Shown here piece by piece: positions 1-8,346 of a stretch of DNA of 64,000 nucleotides. The position numbers and the translations under genes were made by a program. How positions within the stretch are numbered: position 1 is the stretch's first letter; each line of letters begins with the position of its first letter. The notes beneath the pieces were generated by a model, which made no database searches, was not told where the DNA came from, and was given only the letters and a program-made list of their open reading frames with translations. Source of the stretch: Halostella salina (GTDB lineage: Archaea > Halobacteriota > Halobacteria > Halobacteriales > Natronoarchaeaceae); NCBI RefSeq assembly GCF_003675855.1, contig NZ_RCIH01000005.1:248001-312000 (forward strand), read 5' to 3'.

Positions 1-1181
1 GTGAGGACCGTCGGCTCAACGAAACAGCCCGACCCGAGCAGGCCCCCTTCGGGCGTGTTGCCGCCCCGGAGCACCGTCGCGTCCGACTCCCGTGCGAGTG
101 CGATGTAGTGGAGTGTCTTCTCGACCTCGGCGCGGCTGACCTGCGGACCGAGGTCGGTCGACTCGTCGAGCGGGTCGCCCATCGTGAGGTCGTCGACCGC
201 GTCGAGGAACGCGGGCACGAACGTCTCCGCGACCGACTCGTGGACGAACAGCCGCGTGCCGGCGCTGCAACACTCTCCGCCGTTGAAGAACATCGCGTCG
301 ACGGCGACCTCGGCGGCGCTCCCGGGGTCGGCGTCCGGCGCGATGACCAGCGGGCTCTTCCCGCCCAGTTCCAGCGTCAGGTCGGTGATCGAGTCCGCGG
401 CCGCCCGCATGACGCCCTGACCGACCTCCGTCGAGCCGGTGAAGGCGACCTTCGGCACGTCCGGATGCGAGACGAGCGGCGCGCCCGTCTCCGGGCCGAA
501 CCCGAGGACGACGTTGACGACGCCGTCCGGGAGCAGGTCCTCGACCTCGTGGAGGTAGGTGACGACCGACGCCGGGGTCTGTTCGGCCGGCTTCAGCACG
601 ACGGCGTTGCCGGTCGCCAGCGCCGGCGCGAGCTTCCAGACCGCCAGCAACAGCGGGAAGTTCCACGGGACGACCTGCCCGACGACGCCGTACGGCTCCC
701 GGATCGTCCGGACGTGTAGCTCGCCGTGGGGCACCGTCTTCCCCTCCAGGTTCCGGGCGGCCGCGGCGAAGTACCGCAGGTGCTCGACGGCGAGGTCGAT
801 GTCCTGGCGTGCCTCCGTGATGGGTTTCCCGTTGTCGAGCACCTCGATGCGGGCGAACATCTCGGCCCGCGCTTCGAGGCGGTCGGCCATCGCTCCGAGA
901 AGCGCCTGTCTGTCGCCCGGCGTCGCCTCCCCCCACTCGCCCTCGAAGGCGGTCCACGCGGCGTCGACGGCGCGGTCGATATCGGCTTTCGTCCCCTCGT
1001 GTACGTCGACGAGTTCCTCGCCGGTCGTCGGGTTTATCGAGGGGAACGTGTCGTCGCCGTCCCCGCCGGTCCACTCCCCGCCGATCAGGTGTTCGAGCGG
1101 GCCGTCGGGCAGCAGTTCGGCCGCGAGGTCAGCGTGTCGCGTTTTCGTCCGCTCGCGTTCCGGGATCGGCTGTGATGTCAT
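1..1181 (-). CDS. NAD(P)-dependent aldehyde dehydrogenase (3' end beyond the window)
   Basis: This would oxidise an aldehyde to its carboxylate with NAD(P)+; the substrate cannot be read from sequence. Reading leftward from the ATG at 1181, 393 codons lie in the window and the C-terminus is cut off. Visible marks are the cofactor-site PWNF (residues 172-175), the catalytic base Glu271 in LELGGKSP and the nucleophile Cys305 in GECCSAG. The start gives a normal N-terminus (MTSQPIPERERTK), and no upstream alternative fits the 47-bp gap to the regulator. It lies just downstream of the winged-helix gene on the same strand, so the two are probably co-transcribed. It is clearly paralogous to the aldehyde dehydrogenase at 2105-3637. 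Confidence 0.93.
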   Translation of the reverse strand, partial: MTSQPIPERERTKTRHADLAAELLPDGPLEHLIGGEWTGGDGDDTFPSINPTTGEELVDVHEGTKADIDRAVDAAWTAFEGEWGEATPGDRQALLGAMADRLEARAEMFARIEVLDNGKPITEARQDIDLAVEHLRYFAAAARNLEGKTVPHGELHVRTIREPYGVVGQVVPWNFPLLLAVWKLAPALATGNAVVLKPAEQTPASVVTYLHEVEDLLPDGVVNVVLGFGPETGAPLVSHPDVPKVAFTGSTEVGQGVMRAAADSITDLTLELGGKSPLVIAPDADPGSAAEVAVDAMFFNGGECCSAGTRLFVHESVAETFVPAFLDAVDDLTMGDPLDESTDLGPQVSRAEVEKTLHYIALARESDATVLRGGNTPEGGLLGSGCFVEPTVL

Positions 1182-1228
1182 CCTGGGTGGTCGGTCACGG
1201 GTGGGGTCTCAGTTCGTGCCCCGTGCCG

Positions 1229-1825
1229 TCACTGGTTGACGGAGATCCAGTCGCCGTCCTGGACTTCCTTTGCTTCCTGTTCGCCTTCGTCGACGTACTG
1301 CTCGCCGCCCATGTCCGACAGCAGGTCGTCGAACACGGCCGCCGCCGTCTCGAACTTGTGGACCGTTGGAAACGCCGTCTTGTCTATCTGTGCGACGAAG
1401 TTCCCGTACTCCTTGACGAACTCGTGTCGCCACTCCTCGCTCTCCTCGGCCGACGCGAACTGCGCGACGAACTGCCACTCGTGGTAGTCGTCGGCGCTAC
1501 AGAACAGCACGACGTGAGGGTCGTCGAGCAGCCGTTTGTAGCAGCCCTCCCAGTTCTCCTCGAAGTTCGAGTAGTGGAAGGCCACCTGGAACAGGTAGTA
1601 CTCGAAGATGTTCCGGTTCGGGACCGCCTGCATCGAGAAGACGCCCTCGGCTCGCATCTCGTTCAGGATCTCGTTGACGCGGTTGTGGGAGAGCGAGATG
1701 TCGAACTCGGACTCCAGGATGTCCCGGAGCTCGCTGACAGGCTTCTCCGGGTACTTGACGCGCGCCTTCAGAATGGCGACGTCCCGGGGTGAGAGATCGA
1801 AGTCGAAGTCGTTTCCGCTGAACAT
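1229..1825 (-). CDS. Winged-helix (Lrp/AsnC-like) regulator
   Basis: A 198-residue soluble protein. Residues 10-70 form a winged helix-turn-helix: an LSPRDVAILKARVKYPEKP segment, then helices ending in HNRVNEILNEMRAEGVF. The rest, with several aromatic residues (FEYYLFQVAFHY, YHEWQFVAQF), resembles an effector or dimerisation domain that I cannot name. It sits between two aldehyde dehydrogenase genes, probably first in an operon with the leftward one and divergent from the rightward one, so a local regulatory role is a reasonable inference. A strong TATA element lies about 38 bp upstream of the ATG. The regulator class is fairly sure; its effector is unknown. Confidence 0.8.
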   Translation of the reverse strand: MFSGNDFDFDLSPRDVAILKARVKYPEKPVSELRDILESEFDISLSHNRVNEILNEMRAEGVFSMQAVPNRNIFEYYLFQVAFHYSNFEENWEGCYKRLLDDPHVVLFCSADDYHEWQFVAQFASAEESEEWRHEFVKEYGNFVAQIDKTAFPTVHKFETAAAVFDDLLSDMGGEQYVDEGEQEAKEVQDGDWISVNQ

Positions 1826-1859
1826 CGTAATACGTTGCTTTCATCGTATGCTCGGTACT

Positions 1860-1869
1860 GATATAAAAG
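1860..1869 (-). promoter_or_regulatory. TATA box of the winged-helix regulator
   Basis: On the minus strand this reads CTTTTATATC, a good archaeal TATA element. It is centred about 38 bp upstream of the start at 1825, giving a predicted leader of roughly 10-15 nt. Confidence 0.6.
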
Positions 1870-2030
1870 TTCCCAACGGGGCCGGATACCGCCGTCACGA
1901 CGGCTCTCCGGCGCGTTGTCGGCCGGGGCGCGGCGATCGTGGCCGCCGATCCCACCGCCGCCTGCCGACTTTCGGGTGAGTGTTTCCCCTCGCCACGGCG
2001 CTCAGATGATAGTATAGCTCTCAATAGCCG

Positions 2031-2059
2031 TTGAGCAAAGAAATATAATATTTGTTCAA
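2031..2059 (+). promoter_or_regulatory. Inverted repeat bracketing the TATA box of the aldehyde dehydrogenase at 2105
   Basis: The arms TTGAGCAAA (2031-2039) and TTTGTTCAA (2051-2059) are inverted copies matching at 8 of 9 positions. The 11-bp spacer contains the TATA-like AATATAATA. A protein bound here would sit on the TBP site. A second, smaller inverted repeat (CTCAA/TTGAG, 2020-2024 and 2031-2035) overlaps the left arm. The predicted transcription start is near 2073, leaving about a 30-nt leader. The operator role is inferred. Confidence 0.55.
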
Positions 2060-2104
2060 TTAACTATATGGCTTGTCACGTTCCAAGGTACCGCTGCACA
2101 CACC

Positions 2105-3637
2105 ATGGGCACGACCAGTGACACGCCAGCGGAGACGGCGGACGCGATCGCGGAGCGACACCGCGAGGCCGCCGCGGACGTGGTACCGGACACGCTCGGA
2201 CACTACATCGACGGGGCGTTCGTCCCCGGCGACGCCGACGAGCGCATCGAAACGCGGGACCCGACGACGGGCGAGGTGCTCGCGGCGGTCCCCGCCGGCA
2301 ACGCGGCCGACATCGACCGCGCCGTCGCGGCGGCACGGGACGCGTTCGACGACGGGTGGGGGACCGCCTCGCCCGGGGAGCGACAGCGCGTCCTCTCGGA
2401 GATGGCCGCCGTCGTCGAAGACCATCAGGAGGAGCTCGCCACCCTCGAAGTGCTGGACACCGGGAAGACGATCACCGAGGCGATGGGCGACATGGGGCTG
2501 GTCGTCGACCACCTGACGTACTACGCCGCGGCCGCGCGGTCGGTCGAGGGCGACACCAGACAGACCAACGACCTGTTCGAGCGGGAGAAACAGGTGTTCA
2601 CGGTCAAGGAGCCCTACGGCGTCGTCGGCGCGATCGTGCCGTGGAACTTCCCGCTGCTCATCGCGGTCTGGAAGCTCGGCCCCGCGCTGGCCGCGGGGAA
2701 CACGGTCGTCCTCAAGCCGTCGGAGGAGACGCCGCTGTCCATCCTCCGGCTGATGGCCCTCGTCGACGACGTGGTCCCCGACGGCGTCGTCAACGTCGTC
2801 ACGGGCTACGGCGAGGACGCGGGCGCGCCCCTCACGAAACACGAGGACGTGCCGAAGATCTCGTTTACCGGGTCCACCGAGGTCGGCCGGGAGATCATCC
2901 ACAACTCCGCCGCCGACATCACGAAGACCACGCTGGAACTCGGCGGGAAGAGCCCGATCATCGTCTACCCGGACGCCGACATCGGGGAAGCGGTCGAGGC
3001 GGCGATGATGGCCATCTTCTTCAACAAGGGCGAGTGCTGTGCCGCCGGGTCCCGGCTGTTCGTCCACGAGGAGATCGAGGACCAGTTCCTCGACGCGTTC
3101 ACCGAGGCCGCGGCCGGGATGACGGTCGGCGACCCGCTACTGGAGGGGACCGACATGGGCCCGAAGGTGTCGGGCGAACAGGTCGAGCGCACGCACGGCT
3201 ACGTCGAGTCGGCCCGGGAGAGCGGCGCGACGGTCCGAACCGGCGGCGGGACGCCGGACGACGAGGCCCTGTCCGACGGCGCGTTCTACGAACCGACGAT
3301 CATCGACGACATCGACCACGACCACCCCGCGGTGCAGGAGGAGATATTCGGGCCGGTCATCGAAACGTTCGCCTGGAGCGACGAAGCGACCGTGGTCGAG
3401 CGCGCCAACGACGTGGACTACGGGCTCGCCGCCGGCGTCATCGCCAGCGACATCACCCGGGCGCTGCGGACCGCGCGCCGCCTCGAAGCCGGCGTCGTCT
3501 GGGTGAACCACTACAACGACGTCTCCGCCGGCCAGCCGTTCGGCGGCTACAAGCAGTCCGGGAACGGCCGCGAGAACGCGGCCGAGGCCATCGACGAGTT
3601 CACGCAGACCAAGGCGATCAACGTGAACCTCGGGTAG
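2105..3637 (+). CDS. NAD(P)-dependent aldehyde dehydrogenase
   Basis: A 510-residue enzyme of the aldehyde dehydrogenase superfamily, the usual length. It has the NAD-site PWNF (180-183), catalytic base Glu278 in LELGGKSP, nucleophile Cys312 in GECCAAG and the late EEIFGPV motif. The N-terminus is about 30 residues longer than in many relatives and is acidic, as expected for a haloarchaeon. The substrate is not determinable; a betaine-aldehyde or general aliphatic role is possible. It is divergent from the winged-helix regulator across about 280 bp holding two promoters. It is a paralogue of the enzyme at the left edge, so the regulator probably serves both. Confidence 0.93.
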   Translation: MGTTSDTPAETADAIAERHREAAADVVPDTLGHYIDGAFVPGDADERIETRDPTTGEVLAAVPAGNAADIDRAVAAARDAFDDGWGTASPGERQRVLSEMAAVVEDHQEELATLEVLDTGKTITEAMGDMGLVVDHLTYYAAAARSVEGDTRQTNDLFEREKQVFTVKEPYGVVGAIVPWNFPLLIAVWKLGPALAAGNTVVLKPSEETPLSILRLMALVDDVVPDGVVNVVTGYGEDAGAPLTKHEDVPKISFTGSTEVGREIIHNSAADITKTTLELGGKSPIIVYPDADIGEAVEAAMMAIFFNKGECCAAGSRLFVHEEIEDQFLDAFTEAAAGMTVGDPLLEGTDMGPKVSGEQVERTHGYVESARESGATVRTGGGTPDDEALSDGAFYEPTIIDDIDHDHPAVQEEIFGPVIETFAWSDEATVVERANDVDYGLAAGVIASDITRALRTARRLEAGVVWVNHYNDVSAGQPFGGYKQSGNGRENAAEAIDEFTQTKAINVNLG

Positions 3638-3652
3638 CGACCGCGCCGCCGC

Positions 3653-6139
3653 TCAGGCCTGTGCCTGCCAGTCGCGGATCCGGTCGGCGCTGACGCCGTC
3701 CACGTCGGCGGCCACCTCGTCGGGGTCGGCGTCGGCCAGGTCGGCGATGCTCTCGACGCCGGCCTCGGCGAGTTTTTCGGCCGTTTTCGTCCCCACGCCG
3801 TCGAGCGCTTCGAGGTCCGAGCCGGAGTCGCTCTCGCGGGCCTGGTACTCCCGGTAGTTGCAGACGGGACAGCCGAGTTCCCACGGCTCGTCGCCGTTGT
3901 GGACGAGCAGTTCGGGCAGGTCGTGCTCCTCGCAGCGCCCGTCGGTGACCTCTATCTCGCCGCGGCGGGGCAGCGGCAGCGAATAGTCGCAGTCGGGGTA
4001 GCGCGTGCAGCCGACCAGCCGCGAGCCGTTGCGGAGCTGTTTGATCGTCAGCTCCCCGCCGTGCTCGTCGTGACAGGATGGACAGTCGCCGATGACCGGC
4101 CCTTCGCCGGCCTCGTCGGCCTTGCACTGCGGGCAGCCGTGGACGAACGTGCTCCGCCCGGCGAGCATCTTCACGTGGTGGAGGTCGTGGTCCTCGCAGA
4201 CCTCGTCGAGGATGAGCGGCTTCCCCGTGTTCGGCAGGGGCAGCGTGTACTCGCAGTCCGGGTAGCCGTCGCAGCCGACGAACGCCGACCCCCGCGAACT
4301 CCGGCGGACGAGCAGGTCGTCGCCACAGTCGGGGCAGGGGCCGAGCCGCTTGTCGGCCTTCAGCGACTTCCGGAGGTGGTCGCCGACCTCCTCGCGGGAG
4401 TCGGTCAGCGACTCGAATACCGTCTCCAGCATCTCGCGGCTCTCCTCGGTCACGTCGTCGAGCGTCGCCTCGCCCTCCGCGATAGCGGTCATGTCCCGCT
4501 CCAGTTGCTTGGTCATCCCCTCGCTGACGACGCGGTCGGCGTACTCCTCGGCCGCCTCGACGACCGCCATCGCCAGTTGCGTCGGCCGGGGCGGGTCGTT
4601 CTCGACGTACCCGCGGTCGTACAGCTTCTCGACGGTGTTGTGGCGGGTCGACTTCGTCCCGATTCCCATCTCCTCCATGGTTTCGATGAGCCGGGACTGG
4701 CCGTAGCGCCGCGGCGGCTGGGTCTCCTTCTCCTCCAGGCGCACGTCTGTCACCGACAGCTCCTCGCCCTCGCTCACGTCGGGGACGTAGTTTTCGCTGG
4801 TCGAGAAGTACGGGTACACGTCGTGATACCCCGCCTCGACGAGGCGCTTGCCGTTTGCCTTCAGGGAGCAGTCGTCGACGCTCCCGACGACCTTGAGGTG
4901 CTCCCACTCCGCCGCCTCGGCGACGGTGGCGAAGAAGCGCCGGACGACGAGTTCGTACACTTCCCACTCGTCGTCGGAGAGTTCGCCCGCGCCGGGGAAC
5001 TCGCCGGTCGGGTGGATCGGCGGGTGGTCGGTCGTCTCCTCGTCGCCCTCGGTCGGGTCGATCCCGTCGAGTTCGAGCAGGGCTTCGGCGTCCCCGCCGA
5101 ACTCGCGGTGGCCGACGAACTCGTCGAGGAGGGTCTCCGGGTCGAGGTCCTCGGGGTACACCGTGTTGTCGGTCCGGGGGTAGGTGATGTAGCCCGCGGT
5201 GTAGAGGTCCTCCGCGATGCTCATCGCGCGCTGGGCGGAGTAACCGAGGCTCCCGGCCGCGCGGATGAACTGCGTGGTGTTGAACGGCGCTGGCGGCGCG
5301 TCGGTGCGGGTGCGGCGGTTGACCCGGTCGACCGTGACTGCACTCGCGTCCGCGAGGGTGGCGTACGCTTCCTCGGCAGCGTCCGCGTCCCAGACGCGTT
5401 CGGCCTCGTTGTCGTCCTCGTCGCGGTAGAAGTACTGGGCCTCGAAGGCGTCGTCCGTGCCGGCCTTCAGCAGGTCGGCGTAGATCTCCCGGTACTCCTC
5501 CGGGTCGAAGTCGCGGATCTCGCGCTCGCGGTCGACGATGAGCTTCAGCGTCGGGGACTGGACCCGGCCGACGCTGATGAAGTCGTCGCCCAGCTGGCCG
5601 GCCGACAGCGAGAGAAAGCGGGTGAGCGCCGCGCCCCACACGAGGTCGATGATCTGGCGGGCCTCACCGGCGGCCGCCAGGTCGAAGTCCAGCTCCTCCG
5701 GCTCGGCAAACGCGTCGCGCACCTCGTTGTCGGTGATCGAGGAGAAGCGAACGCGCTGGATCGGGACCTCGTCGTTGACCTCGCGGACGAGTTCGTACGC
5801 CTCCTTGCCGATGAGCTCACCCTCGCGGTCGTAGTCGGTGGCGATTGTGACGGCGTCGGCGTCCCGGGCCAGCAGGCGCAGCGTGCGAACGATGTTCTCC
5901 TGGGTCGGCCGCTTCTCGACCTCGGCGTCGACGAGCTCCACCGGCTCCACGTCGCGCCAGTCGCTGTACTCGTCGGGGAAGTCGACGCCGACGACGTGGC
6001 CGGAGAGACCGATACAGCGCTTCCCGCCCCAGCCGTACACGTTGACGCCGTTTCGCCGCTCGGCGTCGGCGCTCCCGCCGCTCAGGATGTCGGCGATCCG
6101 GCGCGCCGCGTTGTCCTTCTCGGTGATTATCAGTTCCAC
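3653..6139 (-). CDS. topA: DNA topoisomerase I (type IA)
   Basis: Relaxes negatively supercoiled DNA through a 5'-phosphotyrosine intermediate. The TOPRIM domain comes first (ELIITEKDNAARRIADIL, then TDYDREGELIG with Asp102), followed by the type IA core with catalytic Tyr320 in YITYPRTDN. Several Cys4 zinc ribbons follow (CPDCGDDLLV, CDGYPDCEY, CPQCKA, CPSCHDE, CTRYPDC, CPVCNY). A C-terminal helix-hairpin-helix starts at LEALDGVGTKTAEKL. I chose the GTG at 6139 because it begins directly at the conserved TOPRIM strand, giving 828 residues. The upstream ATG at 6226 would add 29 Arg-rich residues unlike the family. It ends 15 bp from the convergent aldehyde dehydrogenase. Confidence 0.93.
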   Translation of the reverse strand: MELIITEKDNAARRIADILSGGSADAERRNGVNVYGWGGKRCIGLSGHVVGVDFPDEYSDWRDVEPVELVDAEVEKRPTQENIVRTLRLLARDADAVTIATDYDREGELIGKEAYELVREVNDEVPIQRVRFSSITDNEVRDAFAEPEELDFDLAAAGEARQIIDLVWGAALTRFLSLSAGQLGDDFISVGRVQSPTLKLIVDREREIRDFDPEEYREIYADLLKAGTDDAFEAQYFYRDEDDNEAERVWDADAAEEAYATLADASAVTVDRVNRRTRTDAPPAPFNTTQFIRAAGSLGYSAQRAMSIAEDLYTAGYITYPRTDNTVYPEDLDPETLLDEFVGHREFGGDAEALLELDGIDPTEGDEETTDHPPIHPTGEFPGAGELSDDEWEVYELVVRRFFATVAEAAEWEHLKVVGSVDDCSLKANGKRLVEAGYHDVYPYFSTSENYVPDVSEGEELSVTDVRLEEKETQPPRRYGQSRLIETMEEMGIGTKSTRHNTVEKLYDRGYVENDPPRPTQLAMAVVEAAEEYADRVVSEGMTKQLERDMTAIAEGEATLDDVTEESREMLETVFESLTDSREEVGDHLRKSLKADKRLGPCPDCGDDLLVRRSSRGSAFVGCDGYPDCEYTLPLPNTGKPLILDEVCEDHDLHHVKMLAGRSTFVHGCPQCKADEAGEGPVIGDCPSCHDEHGGELTIKQLRNGSRLVGCTRYPDCDYSLPLPRRGEIEVTDGRCEEHDLPELLVHNGDEPWELGCPVCNYREYQARESDSGSDLEALDGVGTKTAEKLAEAGVESIADLADADPDEVAADVDGVSADRIRDWQAQA

Positions 6140-6283
6140 CGCGTCCCACCTCGGCGGCCGTCCGTAGCGGTCATCGGCGTGTGATAGGCCGACCCCAGCC
6201 CTAAACCTTTCGGGGCGAAAACGCACGACAGCGCGGGTGTACGGGCGTGTGCGCGGGCGGTGGAGTCCGTCGTAGGCGGCGGC

Positions 6284-8287
6284 TCAGTCGCCCTCGAACA
6301 GCGCGCCGAACAGCTCCGACTGGGCCAGCCGCAGGTGGTTGTGGAGGGTCGGCGACGCGATGTCGAGGGAGCCGGCCACCTCCTCGGCGGTCCGGTCGCG
6401 GGGCCACTCGAAGTAGCCCGAGCGATAGGCCGTCTCCAGAACGGCCCGCTGGCGCTCGGTCAGCAGGCCGAGCAGGTCGGTGGCGTCCCGACTCGGGTCC
6501 CGGTCGTCGCCGTCCGTCCCGCGATGCTCGCGCTGTGCCAGCAGCTCCATCCCGTCGAACTCCGCCGTCACTGCCTGTACGAGCGACCGCACGTCCGCCG
6601 TCGTCGGCAGTTCCACCGTGATCCGCGCGGTCCCGTTGGCCGCCGTCATCGACGCGACGCTCGCCCCGTACGACGCCAGCGTCGCGGCGACGGTGTCGTC
6701 CGTCGTGGCGAACTCGAAACAGCACCGGTCCCCGTGGTCCCGTACGAGCGTCGCGTCCTCGACGACGCTCGCCTCGGCCGCGGCGGCGCGGACGGCGTCC
6801 GGCGACCCGTCGTGGACGGTCACGTACACGAGGTCGGACCCGTCCGTGCGCGGCGTCATCCCGTCGAACACGATCCCCACGTCGGTTCCCGCGGTGACCC
6901 CGGTGAAGAAGTAGTCGTCGTCCGTCAGCCGGAACTCCAGTTCGGTCCGCTCGTCGGCCACCAGCGCCTCCTTTCGGTCGACGGCCGTCATCGCGTGCCC
7001 GATCATCCGCCCGAGTTCCTCCAGCACTGCGGTCTCGCGCTCGTCGAACGCCTCCGCCGCGTCCTCGTACAGCGCCACGACGCCGAACACGGTCTCGTCG
7101 TACTGGATCGGGACGACCGCCGCCGACCGGAGTCCGCAGGAAAGCGCGGCGTCCCGCCACGGTTCGAACCGTTCGTCGGCGGTGATGTCGTCGACCACCG
7201 TAACGGTGCGGTCGCGGACCGCCTGCCCGGCCGGCCCCCGGTCGGAGAGGCTCTCCGATACCGTCGAGGTGACCGCATCGAGATAGCCGTCGGCCGCGCC
7301 GGCCTGCACCCGCGGCACGACCGTGTTCCGCGCGAGGTTCTCCCGCCCGATCCAGGCGAAGGTGTATGGTCCGGACTCCGCAAGCCCGTCGCAGACCGCC
7401 CGCTCTATCTCCGTGCGCGACGCGGCGTCGACGAGAACGCGCGCCACCTCCCGGATGACCCGATTGATGCGGTCGAGTTCCGCCAGTTCGTCGCGCTGGC
7501 GCTCCAGCGTCGCCTCGCGCTCGCGCTGCTCCGTCACGTCCCGGACGATGGCGATGAACAGCCGTTCGTCGCCGCGGCGGGCCGCGTGGACGGAGACGGA
7601 GAGCGGGACCGTCCGGCCGTCGCGGTGGTGCCCGGAGACCGACGCGTCGACCCAGCCGCCGGTCGCACCGCCCGCGACGCACCGGGCGAACGAGTCGAGG
7701 AACGCCTCGCGGCGCTCGGGGCGGACCAGATCCGCGACGTCCGACCCCACGACCTCCGAGGGCTCGTAGCCGAAGACGCCCTCGACGGCCGCGTTCGCGA
7801 ACCGCACCTCGGCGCGGTCGTCCACGACGAGGATCGGGTCCCGGCCCTGCCGGACCGTGCGGTCCAACAGCAGGTCCGCCAGCGGGGACTCGCCGGATTC
7901 CCCGCGGGCGAGTACGCCCGACACGCGGGCCGCCAGTGCGTCCGGCCCGTCCGCGACCCGGGCGTAGTCGGTCGGCGGGTCCGTCCCGATGTCGGGAACC
8001 GGTTCCGAGTCGACCAGCACGACCCCGGCGAGGTCCGGCCGGGTTTGCCGCGCCGCGTCGAGGAGTTCGACGCCGCTTCCGTCCGGTAGCGTGGCGTCGA
8101 CGAGGAGGCAGTCGACCGTCCCGTCCGCCCCGTCGAGCACCGCGCTCCGGGAGTCGTCGTCCGGGTTCGCGAGAACGGCATCGGACTGCTCGGCGGCCGC
8201 CGCGACGATGTCCGTTCGGCCTCCGACGTAGAGGATGTGCGGCCGAGTCGACCGACTGTGAGGAGTTGCCAGGGACGACACGGGCAC
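6284..8287 (-). CDS. Bat-like sensor/regulator (receiver-like, PAS, GAF, HTH_10)
   Basis: A 667-residue soluble sensor that probably acts directly on DNA. Residues 15-130 resemble a degenerate receiver (LLVDATLPDGSG, where Asp may be the acceptor). Residues about 140-260 are a PAS domain ending in FIAIVRDVTEQ, and 280-430 a GAF domain (IERAVCDGL to LGRMIGHAM). A Bat-type sensory stretch follows. The C-terminal HTH_10 reads LTERQRAVLETAYRSGYFE, then HNHLRLAQSELF. The family includes Bat (bacterioopsin activator) and DmsR; the ligand here is unknown. It stands alone between topA and gatB with no partner kinase. One Cys pair (DRCCFEF) lies in the Bat domain. Confidence 0.85.
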   Translation of the reverse strand: MPVSSLATPHSRSTRPHILYVGGRTDIVAAAAEQSDAVLANPDDDSRSAVLDGADGTVDCLLVDATLPDGSGVELLDAARQTRPDLAGVVLVDSEPVPDIGTDPPTDYARVADGPDALAARVSGVLARGESGESPLADLLLDRTVRQGRDPILVVDDRAEVRFANAAVEGVFGYEPSEVVGSDVADLVRPERREAFLDSFARCVAGGATGGWVDASVSGHHRDGRTVPLSVSVHAARRGDERLFIAIVRDVTEQREREATLERQRDELAELDRINRVIREVARVLVDAASRTEIERAVCDGLAESGPYTFAWIGRENLARNTVVPRVQAGAADGYLDAVTSTVSESLSDRGPAGQAVRDRTVTVVDDITADERFEPWRDAALSCGLRSAAVVPIQYDETVFGVVALYEDAAEAFDERETAVLEELGRMIGHAMTAVDRKEALVADERTELEFRLTDDDYFFTGVTAGTDVGIVFDGMTPRTDGSDLVYVTVHDGSPDAVRAAAAEASVVEDATLVRDHGDRCCFEFATTDDTVAATLASYGASVASMTAANGTARITVELPTTADVRSLVQAVTAEFDGMELLAQREHRGTDGDDRDPSRDATDLLGLLTERQRAVLETAYRSGYFEWPRDRTAEEVAGSLDIASPTLHNHLRLAQSELFGALFEGD

Positions 8288-8346
8288 CCACGACTACGGG
8301 GAGGCACAAAAGCCCTGTGACGCAGGTGGTGGCGCGTGTCGCGCGG

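Noticed and set aside
3899-6184. 761-codon open frame opposite topA
   Set aside because: Codon-mirror artefact; no domain and unlikely composition, whereas topA motifs are intact on the other strand.
6260-8089. 609-codon open frame opposite the Bat-like gene
   Set aside because: Arg/Val/Gly-rich shadow without recognisable motifs.
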